In this document: positions 1 through 9,380 of the stretch, in pieces
Layout: the number at the start of each line of letters is the position of its first letter
Numbering within the stretch: the first letter of the stretch is position 1
Origin: Dimargaris cristalligena
Taxonomy: Eukaryota; Kickxellomycota; Dimargaritomycetes; Dimargaritales; Dimargaritaceae
NCBI GenBank assembly: GCA_027576995.1
Contig: JANBQC010000624.1
Coordinates: 1 to 16,190 of the forward strand
Direction of reading: 5' to 3'
DNA: 16,190 nucleotides
Notes under the pieces: model-generated
Told to the model about the DNA's origin: nothing
The model's database searches: none
Seen by the model: the letters and a program-made list of their open reading frames with translations, nothing else
Position numbers and translations under genes: made by a program

Positions 1-269
1 TCTCCCTTTCTCTATTATTCATCTATCTTTTCATTTAGGCTTCCCCTTTTGAGTATAAATACTCCCCCTTACTGCCATCTCTTGGAACAGCAAGTCTATC
101 ATCACCTTTCCCTTCTTATTATCTATTTTTTCAAATAAAGTGCAGTTTTCAAGGATTTGAGTTCAGTTCTTTATAACTATGTGAGTTCAGTCTAAAGATT
201 GATTAGACACATGTATTCCAATATTGTTTTGAAAAAAAATATTTATCTGCCTATTTAAAAATAATAATA

Positions 270-1265
270 GTTGCTTCTAGGACTAGAGAACCAGGCTTGG
301 AGGTGAGAGAGAGGGGCTGAGACAGTCTACCACTGCTGTCATCAGTGTATTTGCAGCTCATGTTTGCTTGCTGATCTATTTCCTTCTGTCCATCACCACC
401 ATATTATTTATTCCTCCTTGTGTATTTTACTCCAACTACTTTACCCACACTTTCAAAGAGTTAATCCACTCCAATGATTTTATATAAATATCCAATCCAC
501 CAGCCTGTACAAGAGAGTATATCATTGCACTCTCCATCTATCTATTTTACATAAGTCCCACCTTCATTCCTTACTATTATAAGTTCTCCCCATCACCACC
601 AGTAAGTGCCACACTATGGATTTATCATTCATGGTCTTTTTGCACCAGTTGGTACTGCAACCCTCATAGGGGGCAGATGGTCCCACATTAGGACAATCCC
701 TCATCCCAATCAATGAGAATGCTCCATCCAACCCCCTCACCATAGTGGCCCCCTCAGAACAAGCAGCAAACAGCAGTCACTCTACCCAGACACTAGAAAT
801 ATAGATATAAAAGAAGTAATGACTTGCATACTCAAAAGATCTTCATGTTACAATAAAATACTTATTTTACACTACACATCTTATTTGCAATAACCTCACT
901 TAGTATTACTTGATTAATCTATCCCCACATGCCATCCTGTTACAGTACAGCTAAGTAATTGGTTTAGAGGAGGCATGTTAATTTTTTTGCATCTGACTAA
1001 ATATGTATGCCTAATCTCTTCTTTCATTTGGTTCTTGATATGCCAATGGTATGTAGTGAGTGTTTGACCCACTTACTTTGCACTATCCCCACATCAACCC
1101 CTTTTGATTCTATGCATGCCATTCAATCCTTTAGCATGTCCCACTGAGTTCTGTATGTCACCCTTGGCAGCCTGGCCCTCCTAGTGCTGACCTCACAGTC
1201 AGTTACCACAGCTCCCCACCATGTGGATGGTCTCACTGAGAGCCACACTCTACACCTACAATACC
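270..1265 (+). repeat. Segmental duplication S, copy 1 (decayed, inverted relative to 13020-13865)
   Basis: This segment aligns to the reverse complement of about 13865-13020 over its whole length, at roughly 65-75% identity by eye. Anchors in order are GGACTAG near 282, GCTGATC near 370, TATAAATATCC near 482, GAGAGTATATCATTGCA near 511, TATAAGTTCTC near 577, AAGTAATTGGTTTA near 953, TATGTAGTGAG near 1050, and then the first third of the secreted-protein reading frame. It therefore carries the promoter and signal-peptide region. Copy 1 has an extra 291 bp at 655-945 and lacks MITE M4. Ends are approximate because the flanks fade into AT-rich sequence. Confidence 0.8.
655..945. mobile_element. 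291 bp TA-flanked insertion, candidate Tc1/mariner-type MITE
   Basis: Copy 2 of the duplicated segment reads TTGGTATAGCCAAGTAATT, whereas copy 1 reads TTGGTA, then this block, then TACAGCTAAGTAATT. Copy 2 is thus an apparent empty site. The block starts CTGCAAC and ends GTTACAG, giving imperfect 7 bp terminal inverted repeats (6 of 7 match), and TA lies on both sides as a target duplication. No coding capacity is visible. TA duplication with short inverted ends fits a non-autonomous Tc1/mariner-like element. No second copy was found in the window, so the family assignment is tentative. Confidence 0.5.
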
Positions 1266-1372
1266 AGAGTTTAGAAAAAGTGAAAGAGTTTGGGTCGAAG
1301 TTAGTAGGGGCTATTAAGGAACTCCCATTTATGGCAGAAAAATACATTCAGTCTATAAAAGAAAGCCATTAA
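1112..1372 (+). pseudogene. Decayed paralog of the small secreted-protein gene
   Basis: Read from ATG at 1112, the frame matches the intact gene at 13165 residue for residue through the signal peptide: MHAIQSF against MHAFQSF, LGSLALLVLT identical, and TAPHHV against AAPHHV, then TES and a conserved HL. It is broken by an in-frame TGA at 1145-1147, codon 12, where the intact copy has CGA (Arg). CGA to TGA is a CpG to TpG change. After about residue 50 the two differ, and this frame runs on to TAA at 1370 (87 codons with the stop) with an unrelated tail. A truncated product from a later start would lack the n-region of the signal peptide. Synteny of the upstream 800 bp confirms common origin. 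Confidence 0.8.
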
Positions 1373-2134
1373 CCAATGCTGGAGGTCAAAATCAAGTATT
1401 TGAATTAAAAAGTGGGATCTGTGGGTGATAAAGTGGCACCTACTTCAGCTCATTAACAAGATCTTTGGCTGGTTAGACCAATTTTACTGGTTAAAATCAT
1501 GGACACTGCCCCTTTCACTATTTACTGTTTATTCCAACAGCCTACATAGCTCTCTTGCAAAATATACAAATCTAGCACAACTTTACCCAAACATTCTTCT
1601 AACTGTCAAGCCACTAACTATAGCAGTACCCATCATCTATCCTCAGCTCAGTGGGTTGCAACTTGCATTAAAACCATTTAATATGCATGTATTGGTGTAT
1701 CTTAGTGATAAATTGGCACAATTCAATATAGTATATGGTGTTTATAGTTGAACATTGTTGAGTAGATTGTATAGTACATATATTTACCGGACAATGTCAC
1801 CTAATTGCAATACTGTGTAGACTGGTTTAATCACGGTATAATTTGGGCTCCAGTGTACTGCGTATGGCTGGTATAATATTGTGGGCACTAGGGGTGGGAT
1901 TACCTTATTTTTCCCTAGCATCAGACAGTGTGATGTAGAAATATGATGGATATTCATTTATCACATTTCACTGAGTTTACATCTTGGCCCATGACGTGCT
2001 AAATATTCTATGTGAATAAAGCTGATTTATCTTCGGGAACTGGGCACTATCATCACTTTTTTCCATCAGTGAGGAGCGGGTATTCAACCACGGAATGCCT
2101 TTTTTATTTCAACAATTCCCACTTCTCCATTTGC
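1373..2134. other. Gene-poor AT-rich spacer
   Basis: No recognisable gene, RNA or repeat. An open frame at 1425-1751 (108 codons, plus strand) has no family resemblance. Its reading may simply reflect the lack of CpG and low stop density, so it is not called. CpG reappears from 1788 onward, which marks the edge of the depleted tract. Confidence 0.5.
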
Positions 2135-2278
2135 ATATGGGAAAAGTTCAACCAGACTGTATATCAAACAATCTGTTGAATGATACAAATACTGTTGGTT
2201 GTAAATGATTTTCCTATCTTTTATCCCATATGTATACCATGTAAAGCCTTATACAGATGGGCCAAATTCTACTCATAT
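2135..2278 (+). mobile_element. MITE copy M1
   Basis: About 144 bp. It begins ATATGGGAAAAGTTCAACCAG and ends TTATACAGATGGGCC...ACTCATAT, so the ends are imperfect inverted repeats of about 27 bp. Length and ends match copies M2-M5 elsewhere in the window. There is no coding capacity. This is one of the more diverged copies. Confidence 0.65.
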
Positions 2279-2615
2279 TTATTTAATAGGCAATTATTTC
2301 GGGAATACTAAAAAGTCGTGAAGGAGGTTACAGAACAATCAGCAGAACGAATTCGTCTGTTTCGAAGGGGGCTCCATGAACAAGTGCCGTAAAGTAACTA
2401 TCACCCAAGACTTCTTAAAACATCACCAAATCATTAGCTGCAGCAAACACCACCCGAAGGCGTGGATACATTCAAGGGTATTCGTCGAATCTTTCACAGG
2501 ATTAGTCGTTGTCGTCCAAAATAATAACTAATCATCAGTTGAATTGTGCAATTCTCCGGATAGGCTGGTAGTCGAGCGTTAAAGATCGACCGTGGACTGC
2601 CTGACGGCACTGCAC
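2279..2615. other. Spacer, possible 3' flank of the minus-strand coding fragment
   Basis: No gene or repeat recognised. The block is richer in CpG than the left edge and would be the 3' untranslated side of the Tudor-like fragment that ends at 2616. Confidence 0.35.
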
Positions 2616-2764
2616 TTAGCGAATAATAATATCTTGGGCTCTTTCCGTAACGCTATCCCCATCATCATCGGTCAATTCTAAGCTATAGAGGTCTATGTCT
2701 ATACTGGTGACTCGGGCTTCGAACCACTCGCGGGGGTTTCTACGGTATGCATATGAAATACGTT
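2616..2764 (-). CDS. Terminal coding exon fragment, Tudor-like C-terminus (partial gene)
   Basis: No gene start is found, but the minus strand reads a protein-like frame into TAA at 2618-2616. It contains REWFEARVTSID followed by YSLELTDDDGD and ends AQDIIIR. The pattern of W-x-x-A-x-V, then a hydrophobic strand, then an acidic DDDGD turn and a final I-x-x-R resembles the end of a Tudor-type beta barrel, as in proteins that read methylated Lys/Arg. That family call is inference from pattern only. A pyrimidine-rich stretch ending in TAG at 2767-2765 is a plausible splice acceptor (phase 1). A second open stretch lies upstream at 2995-2876, between a CAG acceptor and a GTGAAC donor, but its phase (0) does not fit this acceptor. 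The gene may be a remnant, since repeat A starts 29 bp beyond that stretch. Confidence 0.35.
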
Positions 2765-2812
2765 CTAGACACCCAGGACAAAATACAAAGGCAGATCAAC
2801 GCATAGTAAGTA

Positions 2813-2839
2813 ATTATATATATATGCATATATATATAC
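2813..2839. repeat. AT dinucleotide tract
   Basis: An almost pure alternating TA run broken by a central GC (TATATATATGCATATATATA), which makes it self-complementary. It is a simple-sequence tract inside the presumed intron or spacer of the minus-strand fragment. Confidence 0.8.
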
Positions 2840-3023
2840 AACAATGGTCCAAATAATATTAACTGATCTGTTCACCTTATAATGTTTTAATCGACCCAGT
2901 CGAGTATAGTGACTTAAAAAGTAAGCCTGGGAAGCCCACTGGGGAGGATTAAAGTGTGGTGACGTTACATTGCCGTTAGGCCTTGATGATAGAGCCTGTA
3001 ATAGTTGCCATATTATAGTAGTT

Positions 3024-3612
3024 CATAATGCCTTACGGTAGAGATTTACTATCACAATAATACCGGTACCGTGCTGAACGTATATGCTTCTTTGATCTAC
3101 GACCATGACTAGGACTGGTGGTTGGTGAGTTGTTAGGTGAGGGGGTGAGTTATTGAACTATTGAACTAAACAGGAAAAAATCAGCGGAAAGGTGTTAATA
3201 TGGATGGCTGGACAAAGTGGTGGTCGGTATGTGTAAGGGTAAGGGGATTACTGCATTTGCTTCTGCGAGGAGGTAGTACGAGTTATATATGGTTAGCCGA
3301 GACTTAGTGGTTAAGACCAAACTAGACGAATAGTTTAACAGACAATGTAAGCCATCCAAATTTAGTGAACATCTATAATTTATCGCGTCAATTGGCCACT
3401 GTGATCAAAGCAGTTCGTATGATTAGGAACTGGGTATTATTATCGCCTAGTTCCATCAACTGGTCACAGTAATTCAAACACCAAAGGTTTATTTTTCTTC
3501 GACTATTTCCACCTGTCTATTCATATATACGATACATCCCGTTCTTTATCCTGCCATCATTATCCCTCATCATCGTTGCCTCCACGACCAAATATTTAAC
3601 TGATTTTGATAC
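3024..3612 (+). repeat. Dispersed ~590 bp repeat, copy A (CpG-retaining)
   Basis: Aligns end to end with the reverse complement of 15996-15402 (copy B) at high identity. Shared blocks include AGAGATTTACTATCACAATAA, AATATGGATGGCTGGACAAA, CACTGTGATCAAAG, and AAATATTTAACTGATTTTG at the far end. Copy A holds about 20 CpG and copy B one. It contains an imperfect hairpin at 3426-3454. No reading frame of note is conserved between the copies, so it looks non-coding. The sequence on the outer side, before 3024, is not shared with copy B. After its far end both copies are followed by a MITE in the same orientation. Confidence 0.85.
3426..3454. repeat. Hairpin inside repeat copy A
   Basis: GGAACT and AGTTCC arms surround an AT-rich loop. 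In copy B (15560-15589) the stem is better: GGAACTAGGTG, loop ATAATAA, CACCTAGTTTCC. A further outer pair, ACTGTGA/TCACAGT, frames it in both copies. This may be the end of a nested element or a transcript stem. Confidence 0.6.
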
Positions 3613-3782
3613 AAGTTGAAGTGGACTAGTGGACTGATTAGAATGATACTTGTAAAAGAGAAAATGAATAAACATGGTAATATGAGAAAAGAGGCCATGT
3701 GTGCAGCAACGGGGGAGTGTGGGTATGGGGTTAAAGAAAAGAGTGGGAGAGTCCCAGCAAAATAAGAGGCAAGGTAGGAAGT

Positions 3783-3924
3783 ATATGGGAAAGGTTCAAC
3801 CAGGCCGTAAAACGATAAATCCGTTGGATGAGGCAAAAACCACTAGTTAATGGGTCTCTCATATATCTTCCCATATGTGTGTCATCCAAACCTTTATACA
3901 GCTGCACTGAATTCCACCCATGTG
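3783..3924 (+). mobile_element. MITE copy M2
   Basis: About 142 bp, starting ATATGGGAAAGGTTCAACCAG and ending TTATACAGCTG...TTCCACCCATGT. It has inverted ends of about 27 bp. It lies 170 bp beyond repeat A in the same relative order and orientation as M5 next to repeat B. CpG is retained (CCGTAAAACG). Confidence 0.75.
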
Positions 3925-4453
3925 TGACGATATAAGAGTTTAGAGAAAATCTCACTTCGTTCAGCGCCAATGTTGGTGTAAAGACGAAGGTTTATTCGAG
4001 GTATAAGAAAATGGTAGATAAAAATACGTAAACAAGTGAAATAGCTAAGAAGGTAATAGTGCGAGTTGTTGGGAATGATGATGTCTTCTTTTCTCAACAT
4101 CCACCGAGGACGTTCTTTATAAAGTATTGGTGTGGTTGTTTGGGAACGTGATGCGATTATGGCGTGTTGTGGTAGAGCCAGGACACCCTGGAATAATGTA
4201 AGCCAGTAATAACTCGGATTGTTGAATAATAATTAAAGGGGCGTCGAGGGACACGTCAATTATATAATGTGCGTTAGACAAGGGACGTAAAACGTCACAA
4301 TATGTATTGCCATCAGGTCCTGGTCCTACAGCTTAAGGCTTGGGCATGTTGGGCAAATAGAAAGATGTAGGGCTGGCATTGAACATGGTAGCGTATGAAA
4401 CGGTTCCCCTTGCTTGTTGAATTAATTGACCAGGTGGTGCTGTGACAAATTAA
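3925..4453. other. Spacer with no recognised gene
   Basis: Open frames on the minus strand here are short, unlike any family and partly overlap M2. Nothing else is recognised. Confidence 0.4.
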
Positions 4454-4601
4454 ATACTTGGAGAGGTTTAGCCAGGCTGTATCACAAAATATCCATTGGA
4501 TAAAGGAAGTAATGTTGAATAACCACGGATATCCCGCCTATTCTCCCAAAACATATATTGTGTACCACCTTATGCAGCCGGGCCGAATTTCGCCCATATG
4601 T
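4454..4601 (+). mobile_element. MITE copy M3
   Basis: About 147 bp. The left end is diverged (GAGAGGTTTAGCCAGGCTG), while the right end GCCGAATTTCGCCCATATG is well preserved. The interior shares ATCCATTGGATAAAGG with the ATCCATTGGATGAGG type of M4 (read on its minus strand). It lies about 120 bp past the 3' end of the Tim17-like gene. Confidence 0.7.
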
Positions 4602-4721
4602 AAATAGGGAAATATATGGGGGTTTTATTATTATTCAATAACCAACATTGCCTATCTCATCAGATAGATTTCACGGTAAACAGTTAAATCGAGGCTCTCC
4701 CGTATTTTTTTTTGGCCGATT

Positions 4722-5711
4722 CTACTCAGATTTGGAATTGGATTTTTCTATCGCGTCCGCCTCATCAGGATTATCTCTCAAGTACAACTCACGGAGGTAT
4801 TCCAATTCCGAATTGATCACGTCGATTTCATCATCAATATCCTCCACTCGCTCCCGCAGCGATTTCAGGTATTCTTCATCCGACAGTCTCTGCAATGGGA
4901 ACCACGAAGGCGCTTTGAAACTGATACCAGCCCACGAGGCAGGGAGAAAATTATCTTTCATATAGCGTGAAAAACTCCTGGCCTCCTTGGGCAAATCGGC
5001 TACCTGGACGGTAGTGGGCGCTGGGCTTGGTTCAGCTATAGTGGTGGTCGAATCAGAGGGGGTTTTCACTTTGGTATTTCGGTAAATGTAAGAGCGGCGG
5101 AGATTGGAAAATGAAGTGACAACCCATTGGCCTGCGCCAGCCGTGAGACCACCGATGATGATGCCCGGTATAACAGCCTGTTTTCCAACTAAATGTAGAC
5201 ATAGTATAATGAGGTACATATTTAACGAATTGGTTCAAAGGAGGTTAGATATGCCCGAGCTATAATAATAACAAAAAACTGATGACTATACCGAAGTATG
5301 GGGCAACGGCAAGGGGCTGTCTAAACCACACAGTTTCGAATCGCATATAACATTAGGTGTGCAATATTACTTACAAGTAATAAGTGAGTAGCTCCCGGTG
5401 GCCAGAAGCCCAGCCCCGATGGACCCAAACATTAGGTCGTAGTCCCGGTACACATACGACTTGATACCAGCGCGATGTTCCTCGGTGCGGCGGTTCAGGA
5501 TAATAGTTTCACGGATGCCGAAGAACATGGCGCCCAGGGTGCCGGCCCGAACCCCCCAGGTGGTGCCGTATTTCAGGAAAGGTTCCCGGTTGTTAAACAT
5601 GGCCCAGTAATAGGCGGTACTGCCGCCGGCTAGGCCTAGGGCTATGGTACCCCGGATAAAGGTCCGGCGGTGGTCTGGGTCGAGCAAGAAGGAATTGACC
5701 TGGTTGGACAT
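4722..5711 (-). CDS. Tim17/Tim22/Tim23-like mitochondrial membrane protein with C-terminal coiled coil
   Basis: Two exons, 5711-5375 and 5188-4722, are joined across a 186 bp intron with a GTAAGT donor and TTTAG acceptor in phase 1, giving 267 residues. Four glycine-rich hydrophobic segments (about 19-39, 52-72, 92-113, 117-138) have small-residue motifs such as GTLGAMFFG and GSIGAGLLATG. This matches the fold of the Tim17 family, whose members are import channels or respiratory complex I-associated proteins of the inner membrane. The basic RNRR...R loop and the absence of a cleavable presequence fit that family. Residues 140-205 form a polar linker. About 207-250 (WFPLQRLSDEEY, then alternating charged and Leu/Ile residues) predict a coiled coil. 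The exact ortholog is not recognised, so the family is inferred from pattern. The start ATG follows a CA-rich leader. The gene is divergent from SAS10, with 826 bp between starts. Confidence 0.8.
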
Positions 5712-5745
5712 GGTGTGCGTGTGTGTGTGAGTGCGTACGTGTACG
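5712..5745. repeat. GT-rich microsatellite in the 5' leader
   Basis: A short GTGTGTGTGTGA run followed by CGTACGTGTACG lies directly upstream of the Tim17-like ATG. On the coding strand it is a CA-rich leader. Confidence 0.75.
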
Positions 5746-6537
5746 TCTATCGGGAAAAGGTATGTTTATACAGGCCCAATGGTTGAGATGGGGTTATACG
5801 AGGGGCCCCAGAGGCTGGTTCGGGGGAGCTCGTAAGTAATGGATTTCTCTTATAGAGTGTACGAAATAAATTGTAAGAGTATAATGGTAGCAATACAGCT
5901 GCTTCCACCTGGAATGGGTCGAGGTTGTGAATGGTTGTTGGGTACGTAGGGGCTTCGCATGGACTTGGGACTAGAAGTATCGGGGCAATAGAATTCAGAG
6001 CGTATTTAATATTGGTCCCGGCTTTCTAGCCTTTAGTAAAATACCCCCACCATAGATTATAGGGAGTGTTAAATATAGGTCACGTTACCCAATTCAACTT
6101 AGGACTTTTTTTTGAATATGGTGGACATATATTACCTGTCCGGTATAGGCCGAATGGGAGCTGTGTGCCCCTCCTATTAGAGACAGCCAAATTACCAGCT
6201 AATCTTGAATATGTTATATATGTCACTCGCTCACTCAAAAAGAAAAAAAAATAGTGGAAAAAACATACCAAGAAAAGTGAAAGTGAAAGAGCTCCTTGTG
6301 ATTCACACACCTATACATTTCGTTCCCTTCCATTGTCCTTTTGGCAACTATTGCTGCCCCCATTCACCGTGACCACCACATTCGACTACAGCCGCGATAG
6401 AACGTCGGCCGGGCTGCACTCTAAAATACATCCCCCTTCTTCGATACCGAGCTTGTGCATTTTATTCCCTTGGGCTTCACAGCTTGCTCATTGCATTATT
6501 TTCCGCTAAATAGCTCCAGGCCCTCTTAACCACCAGC
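5712..6537. promoter_or_regulatory. Divergent intergenic region between the Tim17-like gene and SAS10
   Basis: This 826 bp must hold both promoters. The SAS10 side has a pyrimidine-rich stretch about 230-100 bases before its ATG, with no convincing TATA box. An A-rich run lies at 6234-6252. No operators or RNA genes were identified. Confidence 0.5.
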
Positions 6538-9380
6538 ATGGGACGTTCCAGTCGTTCGGCTAAGCCGAAGCCCCGGACCACCGGCGATGACGACGACGAG
6601 TCGTACCTCGATAACAACTCCCGCGCCTTCCGCACGGAGGCTACCAGGGATGCCATCAAAAAGTGGGATGATTTAAGCGAGGATGATATCGACGAATGTA
6701 AGTCTAGATTTTGGTCCTTGTCTACCGAAATATGTTTCGTTATCCGTAATCTTGGTTTAATACTTATTCCTATTCCGCGTCTGTATTCCATCACTAACTC
6801 TCACCCCCCTCTTCCTATGCGACACCTTATCGTATCTCTATAGTTCATAATTCCCGAGACAAGGTCGATTTCGAAGGCACCTCACTCGCCCCCGCGCCTG
6901 TATTTAATCGCCATGGTAAGTCATCCGTGATGCTCATCCCCGTATGCGTTAGCATGGTAGCCGCAAGGCCCTGCTCAAATCTGGACAAATAACAATACTA
7001 TACCAACTGGTATTCTATATAGACCAGAGAGTTCACTATGCTTATTAACTAACTAGCTTTTCACTCCATGTCACCCTTGTTAATTGACGTTTAGATCCCA
7101 TTGACTCCGAGCGGAGCATCTATCAAGTACCGGATTCGAGTGACAGTGACGATCAGAGTGACGATAATGATATGGACGAGGATATTGAAGAATATAACAG
7201 CGACGATACTAGCTCGCAGACATCGATGGATAAGGACGAAATTTTCGGGGCCAAAGAAAGTAAGTTGACATTCGGTTTATATCGTATGCCTGGTGAACTA
7301 AATTGGGGTACTACCTTAAAACGACCCTTAACTAACTCATTCCCCATGCGACCGCTACCATTCCAAGGATCATCCTGACCCAGGCCTGCTTGGAAGGCAA
7401 GTTGGAATACGAATACCAATGATGCACATTCGATACATCCCTTTATATCTATTGACCTATTAACCCGTTTACTTTATATTTCCTATATAATCCACTACTT
7501 CAGCCAAGCGTGTCGATCCGGGTTGGGGAAACCGTAAAAGCATTTACTACCAGTCCGAAAAGCCCCTAGAAGCCGATGAGGAGGAGCAGGACCGCGAAGA
7601 CGAAGAAGAAGAAGCTTTACGTATCCAGAAACTCCGACTGGAGGCCGTGAATGAAGATGATTACCTCATCGACGAAGACGACGATGAGGATGCGGATACC
7701 ATCGACCTCACCGCTCCCCAGGCGTCCATGCGGGCCCGCGCCCATCAGGCCAAGAAGCAGAGCGAGGACCACCTGATTTTCAGTTCCACTGTCCAAGTGG
7801 GCACCAGTTCCATAGCCGATAAGCAACTCCTGTCGAGCCTGGACGTTCTACTGAGCGACGAAAAGACCCCCGCCAGTGGTGCCTCGGGTGATGGCCATCT
7901 GATTCAGCTGGACCAGGTTCGGTCGTCCAATCTGGCGGCCCTGCCCCAAGCCGAGAAGATCCAAATTCTCCAGGAAAACTCCCCGGAAGTTCTGGAACTC
8001 ATGTCCGAATTCACCCGCGTCCGCCGCCTAACCAGCGGGGAACTGGCCCCCAGTCTCCAGCGTGCCCGGGCCCTGGGTATCACCGACCCCGAAACGTACC
8101 CCGTACTGACCCTCTGGGAGAGCGAATACCAGGCGGCCATGTCCTACCTAACCAACATTTCCTTCTACCTGACCCTCAAAGCCCGGGGCAAACTGTCCCA
8201 GGCCAAACTGCGCGCCCACCCCGTCGTGGCTGTGCTGGTAAAACTGCGGCAATTATTGAGTAAATTGCAAGCCGTCCGGTCGACACTCGAGCCCCAGGTG
8301 ACCGATTTCTTGGCCCGTTTGGCCCGGAAGGAGGCCGGCGAAGAGAGTGAGTCGGAAGAGTCCGACGATAACCAGGAGGTGGTGGCCCAGACTACCGGAA
8401 AGAAAGCGAAGGCGGTGAAATCATCTACCCACAAGTCTAAGGCTGTCGAACAAGATATGGCATTGGACAGCGAAAGCGAAGATTCCGGGTCCGATCGTGA
8501 CCTGGCCTCCGAATCTACGGCCAAGTCATCTACTGCCCCCAAGGGAGTGGCCTACGAACCGTCCCTTCGATCCCTCCAAAAGGAAATCCAGGTCCAGCAC
8601 CGCCGGGCCCGGGCGATGGGGGAAATCAATGCGACCAAGCGTAAATTGGCCGGGAATGATCTGGTTGATATGGACTACCTGGATGAGCTCGATGAGGACG
8701 ATAAGCAGGCCAGCCGCCGGTCCCTTCGCCATTTGGTATCGCGGATTGGAGAGCGGTTTGATCGGACGGATAAACGCCTCAAATTCACCGGTGATACCGA
8801 CTTGCCCTACAAAGAGCCTGTCCAGCCCCTGGCCGGTACCGGCAGTCAGAATGTTCTCAATGTGGACGATAACTTTAACGGAGGAGACTCGGCCACCGGT
8901 TCCGGGGCCGAAGACGATAGTGAAATGGCCGGAGGACGTGGCACAAATGGCCGGGACTCCAAAAAGAACGCCTCGGCGTCCAAGGGCAACCAATCCCAAT
9001 TTAGCAACGCCAACGACGACGACGACGACGTTTCCAACACCATCAAGGCCTTGGAAAAGGCCAAGAAAGACACGGCACGCCAACAGCGCCGGGACGAGAA
9101 ATTGGCCCAGAAACGCGAATTGGTGGACGAAGTCATTGCCGGCGAACGATTGGACCAGGGGCAACGGCGCAAAGCCACGCGGCATATCCTGGTCAACCGG
9201 GGGTTGGCCCCCCGTCGCAAACCGGAAAACCGCAACCCCCGTGTGGTCCGGCGCAAGAAGTTCGAAAAGGCCCAGAAAAAACTACGCTCGTTCAAACGGG
9301 TGGCCGTCACGCCGACAGCGGCCTACGGGGGCGAGTCGACTGGTATCAAGGCCCACCTTACCCGGGGTGTCAAATTTTAA
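6538..9380 (+). CDS. SAS10: Sas10/Utp3 small-subunit processome protein
   Basis: Four exons (6538-6697, 6844-6915, 7095-7259, 7504-9380) give 757 residues. All three donors are GTAAGT, acceptors are TAG, TAG and CAG, and all introns are phase 1. The family is a nucleolar U3 snoRNP/SSU processome component needed for 18S rRNA maturation. Seen here are an acidic N-terminus and the family signature EFHNSRDKVDFE across the first junction. Next comes KRVDPGWGNRKSIYY near 134-148. A Sas10/Utp3/C1D domain follows at about 293-386 (EVLELMSEFTR to VLVKLRQLLSKL). Serine/acidic linkers include a poly-Asp run. The basic Sas10 C-terminal domain lies at about 683-757 (QRRKATRHILVNRGLAPRR, GIKAHLTRGVKF). 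It is longer than the yeast (about 610) and human (about 480) proteins because of the low-complexity linkers. The last exon has a GC- and CpG-rich codon choice, unlike the flanks. Confidence 0.95.

Larger units (their letters stand above)
1..1787. other. CpG-depleted tract (left edge)
   Basis: Reading every line, the first CG dinucleotide is at 1296 and the next at 1788, so one CpG occurs in about 1.8 kb although C and G are both common. The central genes are rich in CpG. The tract contains the decayed copy of the secreted-protein segment. Positions 1-269 hold a TATA-like TATAAATA at 54 and an AATAAA near 135, which might be part of an LTR, but no partner copy was found. No coding gene is supported here apart from the pseudogene at 1112. 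The likely cause is cytosine methylation at CpG followed by deamination, which is an inference. Confidence 0.85.

Noticed and set aside
1425..1751. 108-codon open frame in the CpG-poor tract
   Set aside because: No domain, signal or paralog. The composition is as expected for random AT-rich sequence.
2715..2740. tRNA B-box-like GGTTCGAAGCC on the minus strand
   Set aside because: The T-stem arms do not pair beyond two bases and no A box or acceptor stem is present. The bases also code within the Tudor-like frame.
4648..4965. Plus-strand frame antisense to the Tim17-like gene
   Set aside because: The Ser-rich translation is the antisense of the acidic coiled-coil tail. The minus strand has splice sites and family features.
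6477..6794. Minus-strand frame across SAS10 exon 1
   Set aside because: It is antisense to a well supported exon and intron with family-specific sequence.
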